From the NCBI GenBank assembly GCA_019022495.1, contig JAFEKR010000003.1, positions 930,001 through 994,000 of the forward strand: a stretch of DNA of 64,000 bases, given 5' to 3'. Of the stretch, positions 50,541-59,799 are shown in pieces (the first letter of the stretch is position 1; each line of letters starts with the position of its first letter). The notes below the pieces were generated by a model, which made no database searches, had not been told where the DNA came from, and worked only from the letters and a program-made list of their open reading frames with translations. Origin of the DNA: Epichloe hybrida (taxonomy: Eukaryota > Ascomycota > Sordariomycetes > Hypocreales > Clavicipitaceae). A program made the position numbers and the translations under genes.

Positions 50541-53500
50541 AGTTAGTTAAGATAAAGCTCTTAAGGGCCTTATTAGGTAATGCTTTTATGAAGGTATTAG
50601 CTAGGTTATCCTCCCTATTAATCTATTAGATCTTATAGAGTTCTTAGCGTTTATATAACTATTAAAAAGCTATAATATTAATTATTAGGCGTTTCTCTTT
50701 TGTTATACTAAGCTTAATAAGGTATTTATATAAGGAGTATGAATCCGTATATGTAATAACTAGGATCTTTAGGAGCTTTAGTTAGTTAGTAACTAGGTTT
50801 AGGGTTATTATGATTACATAAGCTATATTAACACTAGCTACTATGCCGTAAACCTCTAAGGTAAGCATGCTTTATATAACTCTTTTACTCTTTATTAAGC
50901 TAAAGTGTATAATATTACCTTTAATTATAAATTTGCTATTAGTGTAGTCTTTATTAGCTAGGACAAGTATATATCCTAGTTATAAGGATAGGTCCTAGTT
51001 ATTAGCAAATAATCTATTTACGAAGGCAAAGAGCTTTGCCTTCTTAAGGTCTATTAGGATAAATATTAGGCCTCTTTCTAGGTAATTTATCTGCTACTTT
51101 AGGCGGTAATTAAGGGCTTTTATATCTTCTAGGGTTGGCTCTTAGTGCTATGTGGCGATAGATAGGTTAAAGTAAGCTTTTAGTTAGCAGATTAAGGCAA
51201 TATAAGCGCCTTAGGCCCTTTACTTAATGTATTTACGCTTTAATTTAATTATTAGAACTAATTCTAACTTGTTGCTCTGCCCCTTCTACTATATCTTAAT
51301 AGTATTATTCTCTAGCATAATAATACCATTATTAAATATAAGGGGATTATCCTAGGTTAGGAATTACTTTAGCTTTATGTTAAAGCCTATAGTAACTAGT
51401 TAAGTCTCTTCCTTCTTAGAGAACTTCTTATCTAATAGGCTAAGGGTATTATTAGTTTGTATTCTAATATATATAAAGTTAGGGCTTTCCTTTATAGTTA
51501 TAAGTAAGTAGGGATTATATGTAAAGGTTTCTATCTAGAGGTTCTCTTTATAATGCTTATAATATATAACTTACTAATGCGTTCTAGCCTCTATAAGTCT
51601 GTAGAGGGGCTTTATAACCCTTAGAATTATGCTAGGCAGGTAAAGGTGCCATATCTAAATTAGCAAGCGCGCTAGGATTAGCCGCTCTAGTAATGTATAG
51701 GCTTATATATATGCCTAATAGATATTACATAGCTAGATAAGGAATTTCCTTAATCTTGCTAATAGGGCTATTATAAGAATAAGGCGTTAGCTTGCTTGTT
51801 AAATTATTAGGGCCTATGTAAGGATAGCCTATTTCCCTTTATTCTTATATCCTTAAATCATAAGGCGTGACTTTTTATAGGGTTTTATTATCTTACCTTT
51901 AATCTTATTAATGATTTAGGAATTAAAGATTCGAATCCTACTATGCTTCTCTTTATTAAACATAATAAATTTAAATATACCTTACTTAATTCGGGCATTA
52001 ATCTCTGCTTTTATTAATAGTTTAAAAGGTTTGCCTAGGGTCTTAATAATTCCTTCCTTATGTAGCTTAATTATAAGGGCTAAGTTACTATATTCTTTTA
52101 CTAATAGGAAGGTATTAGTTTCTTAAGGTATTATAGGAGAGTTCTTTTAGGGCCTTCTATACCTATGCTTTAGTGGTATTACTAGTACTATATTCTTATC
52201 TTAGGCCTCTTACCTTTCCTCCTTTTTCTCTTCTCTAGGCTTTATTACCTTTTTTGCACTAGGGTTATTATAGTAAGGCCTAATAGAGGTTAACCTAAAG
52301 GTCTTTAGGCCTCTAGGTATATTAAGAGTATAGCTCTCTCTAGTTATTACTAGGAGCTTATATAGGCCTACCTATCCCTTACTTTCTCACTAGACTTAGA
52401 CCTTTAATTTAAGTAGTAAACTAAGGGTCTTTAAGGTATCTAGGCTATTGTGTTTAGTAAGGGCCTTATTAACCTTCCTAATAGCATAAAGCCTCTTAAT
52501 CTCTTTAGTAGCCTTCTATACTATAATTACATACTATGTAATATTAAGTAATAGTAGGGACTTATTTGTTATACGTAAGTAGGCTCTAAAGATAAGGAGG
52601 GTTAGGATAAGGCTATTAAGGCCTGTGGTGTTATTTAAGGCCTTTATTACTATTTATAAGGTAGTAGGTTTAGGTATTATAGGATATTTACGCCTAATTA
52701 TATTATAGGCCCTTTAGAGCGGCCTATAATACCTTTTAACCTTCCTAATACTATAGTGTGCCTTAATAAGGACTTCCTTAATTAAGATTAATATTAAAGC
52801 TATAAATTATCTAAATTTGTTACTATAGAAGTTTATTCTAGTGTTTATAATAATAAAATCCAGAGGGCCTAGGTAAGTATTAATCTAGTATATCCAGAGG
52901 GCTTCCTAGGTTATTTTTATAAAGATATTATTAAGGAATTTTGCTGCGTTAAACGCTATAGCCACATCTATAGCGTGGAGTGTAAGGTAGTTACTATTAA
53001 GGTAGAAGATATTTACTATTACTTTATAGTTAAAGCTACACTTATCCTTAAGGGTAAATTTAAAGTGGTTAAGGCTATCTGCGTGCATCTAGCATTAGTG
53101 GCAAAGTCTTGTTAGCTTCTTAATAGCCTTAATATTAATATTATGTCCTAATTTACAAAGAACCTTATGTAGCTGTTAGATTAATAGATACCTAAAGCAA
53201 CAATATAATCGCTATAGCTTGCCTTCTATAAGGTAGCTCTAAGCAATTACTTCTTCCTTCTATATAAGTAGTATTTAAGCATGCCCTTATTTGTGGATAA
53301 TAGGGACTTTAATGTTTCCTTGTTATAGTGTGTTTTTAGAGATGTTAAAGTTAATTTGCAAATAATCTATATTATTAAGAGATAAGAGAAATAGAGTGTT
53401 TGTTAGTATAACCTAAAAGAGAATATCCCTAAAGGGAGTAGGTATATTAGCCACTTTAAGCGTAATAATTGGTTCTCCTGTGCTGAATCTAACTAATGCC

Positions 53501-55500
53501 TTTTTTGCTATTAATTTATTAAGCTTTAGTTTAGGTATTTGACGTTATAAAGCAAGAAATTAAGGGTGCCTTGCTATAGAGAATTTTACGGCTCTTATAT
53601 TAGGTATAATCCCTTAGAATGTTATATAGGAATAGCAATCTTCTAGTATAAATATTACTAGAGCTTTGTTTAAGAGTTCCTGCTTAAAGGGGTCTTCTTT
53701 GCTTAGACTATAATAAGCTACTTAACTTGTTAGGATTTTAACTATCCTTTCGCTATTAAGTTGCGTTTTGTAATTAAAGAAGCTTATAGGTACTAGCCTG
53801 TCTGTACTGTTAGGGCTGTCATTGAATCTAATGCTCTTTATGTACTAAGCAATTTTGTTATTAATAGGGGATTAAGGCTTGTTTTCCCCTTTATACTATA
53901 TAAGGAATGAATTATATGAGTCACTAGCTAGATTTATAAGGTAGTGGTTCTTAAAGCGTAAATATGCCTTCTTATAGTTCTCTTCTAGATGCTTAAATAA
54001 CTAGTATCCTTCTTTGCTATATATATAGCACTTCTTTGTGTAGGAATTTCCTCCTTTTCCTTATGGTTTTAAAGGGTATTAGGTCTCTTTTCCTTTCCTA
54101 TTGTATCTTTAGTTAGTCTAGAATTACTCTAGGGTTATGGCTTTGGTTAGGAATTATTAATAGTTTTTCTTCTCTTCCTTAATAAGTTAGATTGTTATTC
54201 TAATCTGTTTGTAGAACTCTTATAGTCCCTTTAGTAAGTCTATAATAGCTTCTTTATATTCTAGAATACTATTGTAAGCCCTTATAAGTTAATTCTAAAG
54301 TGCCCTTTTACTTTAGCCTACCTTAGGTACTACTTATTATAAGATAGCTAGCTTTTCTATAAGTTTATTAAAATAATTAATTATTAACTTACTTAGGTTA
54401 TTATTTATTATTCCTTATAAAGTAAAGTTATTCCACTCTAGGAGATATCTTTGCTATATATCCTTAGTCTTAAATTATTCTCTTATGTAGCTAATAAGTA
54501 TAGGGAGGTCTTATAGTTAACTAGGTTTTAAGAGGTAGTTTGTATAGTATTATAAGGCTTTGCCCTTAAGCATAACCTTAAAGGTGTAACTAGCTTATTT
54601 AAGCTAGATATTAAGTAATTTACACTTCCTTCTAAATGTTTAAAGCTTTAATTTAAGGATATTATAGTTATTAGCACTATAAAGTTATTCTTTAGGGTAT
54701 ACCTTTAATAGGTTTATAATTTGCTTTAGAGAAGGCCTCTAAGTTTATAAAGGTTCTCTAGATACTTTCTTTTATATTTGTAGAAGGGGTAGTAAGGTCC
54801 TTAGGAAGTAAGAGGGTAGCTTTATAAGGAGTAGCCTTAGGGTCTATTATCCTTTCTAATCTTCCTCTCCCCTATATTAGGAAGGAGAAAGTATAGCCCT
54901 CTAGGCTATGCTAATAGAGGTAATATTAGCCCTAGGTAGTAAGGGTTAACTTTATTAGTAATACTCTAGCTTAGGGGTATTTTTAGTAGTGTTTTTAGGG
55001 TGGTTTTGCTAAACTATCTTAGGTAAGGGTATAGGTAGGGGAGTTACCTATGAATACTCGTGAATAGCATCCTTTAGTGCCCTTAATTCTAGATTAATTG
55101 ACTTTCTTAGAGGAGATTAGCCTATTAATCCCTTTAATAATAATATAAAGGGTGATTTCCTTAGGTATTATTATCTCTTTATATTTAGAGTTTTCTATTT
55201 ATTAGAGTAGTTTCCTTATAATATATTATTAGAGTTTTATAGAAATATAGGGGATTTAGGTAGGGTAAACAAGGTTTTTTCCTTTATTAGGGTGTTTACT
55301 ACTATCTCTAGCTTTAACGCCTTCTATAGTATTATTATAGCTATTACTCTTACTAGGAACTCTAAATTAACTAGAGGTCCTAGATAATCTAGCTATATCT
55401 AATATTCTAATTAATTAAGGGGGAGTAGATCTTTTAATGTAAGGGGATAGGAGAGGTGTAAACGTAAGTTATGTAACTTGTGTTATTAATGTAAAGGATT
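50541..55500 (-). pseudogene. E6 gag-pol polyprotein, stop-riddled
   Basis: On the minus strand: gag (about 55500-54050), a zinc knuckle KKCYIYSKEGY near 54040-54008 with one Cys changed to Tyr, then a protease-like region. Integrase contains a 60-codon open stretch, 53088-52906 (MHADSLNHFKFTLKDKCSFN, VIVNIFYLNSNYLTLHAIDV), where catalytic Asp positions of the family (VDxFYLDG) read Asn. Reverse transcriptase has QTNN at 51459-51448 in place of QTDD. RNase H reads KAKLFAFVNRLFANNQDLSL (about 51040-50980), IIKGNIIHFSLIKSKRV and INREDNLANTFIKALPNKAL (about 50620-50560). Stops are mainly at Gln and Trp codons. Confidence 0.85.
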
Positions 55501-55805
55501 ATAAGGCAAGGTGGTTAACTTTAAATACGTGATTAAATATATAATAAAGAAAAATAAGGGGATAGCTTAGTTACTAGTGTTAAACCCTTCTTTATTGTTT
55601 TAGAATCCGTATAGATATAGATATTAATACTAAAGTAAGAAGAGAGCTATATTATACCTTTCCGTTAGCATAACTTATTATTAAACGTAGCCCTCCTATT
55701 TCATAGGGCAAGTTATTGTTAGGCAAGCTGCCTCTTCTAATTAACCTTACTAATCTATAGTGTTTGAAGACTGCGTAGTTATCTATGAAGGTAATTACTA
55801 ATTAG

Positions 55806-56094
55806 TGTTAGTTTCACAGGGTATTGAATTTAATGTAAGAAGGTTGTGAGCCTAAAGAATAGTATCATTATTAATTTATCTATTCTAGGCTACGTTCTAT
55901 GTATATGTAAAAAGAGAAGTCAAAAGCTAGAATCTATAATAATAGAAGGAAAGGGGCCACGCGTTTGTAGCCCTATATTTCCTAGCTAATCAACGGGCTA
56001 GGTTATGAGTTACGTGTGGGGCGCGCGCGCGGACTAAGCTTTTGCTAGGTAATTGCGGCTGCGACGCGCGATTAATATCACCTTTGTTCTAACA
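55806..56094 (-). repeat. E6 5' LTR (high-coordinate copy)
   Basis: 289 bp. The inner (left) half is mutated (GAATTTAATG, GAGCCTAAAG); the outer (right) end keeps GACGCGCGATTAATATCACC. Both E6 LTRs keep a (GC)n run near 50.0 and 56.0 kb. Confidence 0.95.
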
Positions 56095-56690
56095 GTTATT
56101 TTCTAGTATAAATTTAATAACTAAAATAACTACTTCTTTAAATAATAATTCCTTTAAAATAGTGTAATTTTAAGGTCTTTTTATTAAAAAAAAGAGGTTA
56201 AAGAAAATTAATTTATAAGGGTTAATACTACTAAAATCTTAAGTACTAAAAATAATATTAGTATATAAAAGATAAAATAAAATAAAATAAAATAAAGTAA
56301 AATAAAGTAAAATAAAGTAAAAAAGACTTACTAGTAATCTTTTTAGGTTATTTTTCTTTAGATTTAGAAGTAGTAATCTCTAAATACTTAATTTAATAGT
56401 AATAAATACTATTAGAAGCTTAAAATCTTTTTGCTTTACTTTTAAAAGTAAAAGTATAATTAAATTATATATAAAAGCATATAAAATCCCTTTCTTTATT
56501 ATATTTAATATTAGATAACTAATAATTAAATAAATTATAAGTAAAAATATATGCTTTTAAAGAAAACTTGTAATCTTGTTAATTTTCAAGGGTTTTCTTA
56601 TATAACCCTTAAAGACTTGCTTAAGAAGGCTTTGAAGCTAGGCTAGCTTAGCTAGGCCTAGAAGGTAAGCTAGGCCTAGAAGGGCTAGGC
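56095..56690 (-). other. hAT2 5' region and flank
   Basis: AT-rich, no protein readable with confidence. AAATAAAATAAAG-type runs at 56275-56320. The last 60 bp repeat CTAGGCCTAGAAGG, a motif that also follows hAT3 at 58306-58330, so hAT3 probably inserted into this small repeat. Confidence 0.5.
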
Positions 56691-56790
56691 TAGAGCTTTG
56701 TACTACACTACACTACATACTATATTACACTACATACTACACTACAATGAAATTTTTTTACTACATGTAGTATTTGTAGTATTTAGTAAT

Positions 56791-56930
56791 AAAATAGCTT
56801 ATAATAGCTTATACTAGCTTATAATAGCTTATACTAGCTTATAATAGCTTATAATAGCTTATACTAGCTTATAATAGCTTATACTAGCTTATACTAGCTT
56901 ATAATAGCTTAGAATAGCTTAAAATAGCTT
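56791..56930 (-). repeat. 10-bp minisatellite in hAT3
   Basis: About 14 units of ATAATAGCTT with ATACTAGCTT variants, matching the arrays of hAT1 (reverse) and hAT2. Confidence 0.9.
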
Positions 56931-57177
56931 AAAATTACTTAGAATAAGTAAGAATAGCTTTTATTACTTTATAATATTATAAGTGTTAAAGTTTAATTAA
57001 GTTTAAATAATAAATAAATAACTTAAATAAAAATACTAGGAAGTATTAGTAAATTACTATAGAAAAAGCTTTACTTTTTAGTTATTTAGTATTTTAAGGT
57101 TTATAAAAATATTAGTAAAATAAAATACTTTTCTTTCTTATGTTTTTTTAAAATAATATTTAAAATAATAATAGTAA

Positions 57178-57235
57178 AAATATATTATTTACCTTAGTTA
57201 GCTTTCTATATAGCTAGTACTAGTACTTTAGCTAT
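57178..57235 (-). repeat. short LINE 3'-end relic in hAT3
   Basis: About 55 bp (ATATTATTTACCTTAGTTAG through CTAGTACTAGTAC) resembling the extreme 3' end of LINE2 at 41464-41512. It is followed by a TAATAATAAT run. Probably a very short 5'-truncated insertion. Confidence 0.55.
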
Positions 57236-57267
57236 AATAGTAATAATAATAATAATAAACTTTAATA

Positions 57268-57590
57268 TCTCTTTTTTCTTTAACTAGATTATAAAAAAAG
57301 TATAAAAGCTAGTAATAAATAAAAGATATATCTAATAAGACCTACTTTAGACCCACTTCTATAAATCCCTTCTTTTCTAAGACTATATTACAAAAAACTA
57401 TAAAAGTTATAAAATTAAGTAAGAGGTATAATTAAATAGACCTACTTTAGACCTACTTTTATTAATATTTTCTTTTTATAGGACTAGATTATAAAAAACT
57501 ATAAACGCTTTAACTAAGTAAGAGATATAACTAAATAACCCCACTTTAAACCTACTTTAAACTTACTTTAGACTTACTTTTACAAAACAC
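57268..57590. repeat. about 100-bp tandem repeat, three copies, in hAT3
   Basis: Anchors ACTAGATTA / ACTATATTA / ACTAGATTA at about 57284, 57382 and 57483 give a period near 100 bp. Each unit ends in copies of GACCTACTTTAGACC or its mutated forms. Confidence 0.75.
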
Positions 57591-58190
57591 TATTGAACTA
57601 AGAAAGTAAGCTAAGAATAGTATTAATAGTTAAACCTAGTTTTAAAGCTTGTTTCTTTATATATTAAATAATTAAGAGAATTTAATTTAATTTATATTTT
57701 AATATCCTAAAAAATATTATAGCTTTATTATTATAGCTTTTTTATAGTTTTTTAATTTTCTTTTACCTTAAAAACCTAAAAACTACTAAAAACTTACATT
57801 ATCTTTATAATAAAAGTATTTTATATCTCATTTTTATTTAATAATAAATAATTTATTTAGGGTAAATCTTAGATTAAAAGATAAAAAATATACTAAAATT
57901 AATTAGTAAATCTAATAAAAAAGCTATAAAAGTATAAAGACCCTTAAAATTTACTAAAAAAATAGGCTATATATAAATACTAAAATAGTTTATCTTTAGT
58001 AACCCTATACCTATTATTAGCTTAATAGTTTAAATAAGCCTAAACTTTAAAAATTTATAACTAAATAACTAAATTATAATAAAAAGAGAGGCTAATATTA
58101 AGCTAATTAAGAAAATTCTAAGGAAAATTATAAGATAATAAAAGTACTTACTTTTTTCTCTACTAATACTATATTTATAGTATTTATAGT
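57591..58190. other. hAT3 interior, no gene
   Basis: Very AT-rich sequence without a readable protein. The subterminal TGTAGTGTAG words begin again near 58190. Confidence 0.5.
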
Positions 58191-58313
58191 GTAGTGTAGT
58201 ATTTACTACACTATACTACATACTACATTACACTACAAACTACTACATTATATACTACAAGGAAAGCTAAAATACTACAAATACTACACTATATGCAAAG
58301 CTCTAGGCTAAGC

Positions 58314-58780
58314 CTAGAAGGGCTAAGCATACTAGTATTAGAATTATTATCTAAGGGGTAAAAGGAGAAATATATATTAAAGTATGTTTTTTTTTCTAAT
58401 TTTCTAATTTTCCTAATTTTTTACTAATTTTTACTAATTCTTTTAATTTTTCTTAAAGTTTAAATTTAAAAAGTTAAAATTTTCTAATTTCTCTAATTTT
58501 TCTAATTCTTTTCCTTTTTTATATGTTTTTATAAGTTATTTATAAAGTAAAAAAACTAAAAAAATAAGGGTAAGTATAATAAGTAATAAAGTATATAGCT
58601 TAACTATATAAGGGTTTTTATAGTTTTTTTTAAAATTTACTAAAGTAAAAAGAAAAAGAAAAAAAAGAAAGAAAAAAGAAAGAAAAGAGAAAGTAAAGGA
58701 AAACCTCTCTTTTGAAAATTTTTCGTAAGTAAGTTATAAATGATATAATATACTAACTATCTAATTAGACTAGGAAGGAC
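58314..58780. other. AT-rich spacer
   Basis: No gene seen. T-rich repeats of CTAATTTT (58390-58510) and an A/G-rich run AAAGAAAAAGAAAAAAAAG-like at 58645-58700. Confidence 0.5.
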
Positions 58781-58892
58781 CTATAACTAACCCTAATTAT
58801 CTAATCAGACAAGCAAGGGTCCACAAAAGACTTACTTTTCTTTGCATCGCGATTGGTTTAATTTTTAAAGGTGTGACTAAGACCTCTAAAAA

Positions 58893-58973
58893 TTGTGCCC
58901 TATGCGGGATTCGAACCTACGACCTACGACCTAGAACAAGTCTCCACAGCGTGTAACCACCACGCCACGGGGA
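58893..58973 (-). tRNA. tRNA-like Pol III sequence, probably a pseudogene
   Basis: On the minus strand there is an A-box-like TGGCGTGGTGGTTA (58967-58954) inside a plausible D-arm with a 4-bp stem (GCGT/ACGC). A perfect B box, GGTTCGAATCC (58917-58907), lies in a T-arm, and a run of five T follows just downstream (58892-58888) as a Pol III stop. A normal acceptor stem cannot be paired (3' strand ATAGGGC, no GCCCTAT upstream), and the anticodon arm is weak. A 7-bp duplication (GTCGTAG, GTCGTAG) sits before the T-loop. No amino-acid identity is given. It could instead be a tRNA-derived SINE head. Confidence 0.5.
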
Positions 58974-59301
58974 GTTCAGGGTATTATTATAATTAAAAAT
59001 TATAATAATAAAAATAAAAATAGAAAATAATTCTTAGTAATAGTAAATAAGATAATAAAAAGGATTTTATTAAAGTTATATTAGTAAAAAAAAGTATAAA
59101 GAATAATAGCTTTATAAAAAACTTATAATATTATATATAACTATAGTTATAGTAAAATTTATAAGAATTTATAATATTATAACTTAAATAACTAATTAAA
59201 AAAATAGCTAATAATATAAGGATAAAATTAATAGCTTTCTTTTAATTTCTATATTAATACTAGCTTATAAAAAGACCCACTTTTTATTTACCTAACACTA
59301 C
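58974..59301. other. AT-rich spacer
   Basis: No gene or repeat recognised between the tRNA-like locus and E4. ACTAC at 59297-59301 is the candidate target duplication of E4. Confidence 0.5.
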
Positions 59302-59565
59302 TGTTGGATGCACCAAGGTCCTGCGCAGGTAATAAATCCCGTATGATTGAAGTCGATGATAGTTAGTTAGCTAGTTAGCTAGGTAGGAAAGAGAGAGAAG
59401 AGAGGGAAAGTCTAGATGCTAGAAAAGTAGGCGAAATCCGTATGTGGGGCACAAAAGGGGGTGGCGAATTGATGTAGCTAATTATATCTCGTGCATTGCG
59501 CTAGACCCACAATTAGTCTAGTCTTTGGCCACGATTGAACTGATGAAGATCCGAAGGAATTAACA
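59302..59565 (-). repeat. E4 3' LTR
   Basis: 264 bp. Minus-strand ends TGTTAATTCC and GCATCCAACA. It is slightly longer than the E1-E3 LTRs and has a distinct 3' end, so it is another subfamily. Its outer end keeps GACCTTGGTGCATCC. Confidence 0.92.
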
Positions 59566-59799
59566 CTAGCAATCTCTCTTTTTCCTTTGTGGCTAAAGAG
59601 CTTAAAAACGTAATAAAATTAGATTGAAGGGAAGTGTACACTAGTGGATCCCTTAATGGGAATTCGCTGCTTTGATTAGCTGTTGCGGTATTAGTTAATT
59701 GAATTAATTTGTTAGTCCTTGCCTAAGTTCCCGTCCCTTAATATTATAGGTCTCTTTACCTATCCTTTAATATGAATCGTTAATTTGTTTGAATTAATT

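Larger units (their letters stand above)
49755..56094 (-). mobile_element. Ty1/copia retrotransposon E6 (family C), complete
   Basis: 6340 bp, LTRs of 289-290 bp, exact target duplication GTTAT (49750-49754 and 56095-56099), inserted in hAT2. On the minus strand: 5' LTR 56094-55806, gag, integrase, reverse transcriptase, RNase H, 3' LTR 50044-49755. The proteins are relatives of family A (QTDD-type reverse transcriptase, similar RNase H), but the LTRs are unrelated by eye. Confidence 0.95.
39867..56690 (-). mobile_element. hAT DNA transposon hAT2, split by LINE2 and copia E6
   Basis: A minus-strand relative of hAT1 in three pieces: 39867-41462, 48014-49754 and 56095 to about 56690. Transposase reading continues across both insertions. 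The low-coordinate piece holds the minisatellite, the 9-bp array and the transposase C terminus. The 3' terminal inverted repeat is missing; LINE1 abuts the minisatellite. The 5' terminal inverted repeat was not found, so the 56690 limit is only where hAT3 begins. Confidence 0.75.
56691..58305 (-). mobile_element. Non-autonomous hAT derivative hAT3
   Basis: 1615 bp with terminal inverted repeats TAGAGCTTTG (56691) and CAAAGCTCTA (ending 58305). The flanking 8-bp duplications are GGCTAGGC (56683-56690) and GGCTAAGC (58306-58313), identical but for one G-to-A. Subterminal TACTACACTA / TGTAGTGTAG words lie at both ends. The left part reproduces the minisatellite-bearing end of hAT1 and hAT2 in minus orientation; no transposase is readable, so it looks like an internally deleted relative. 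Confidence 0.85.
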
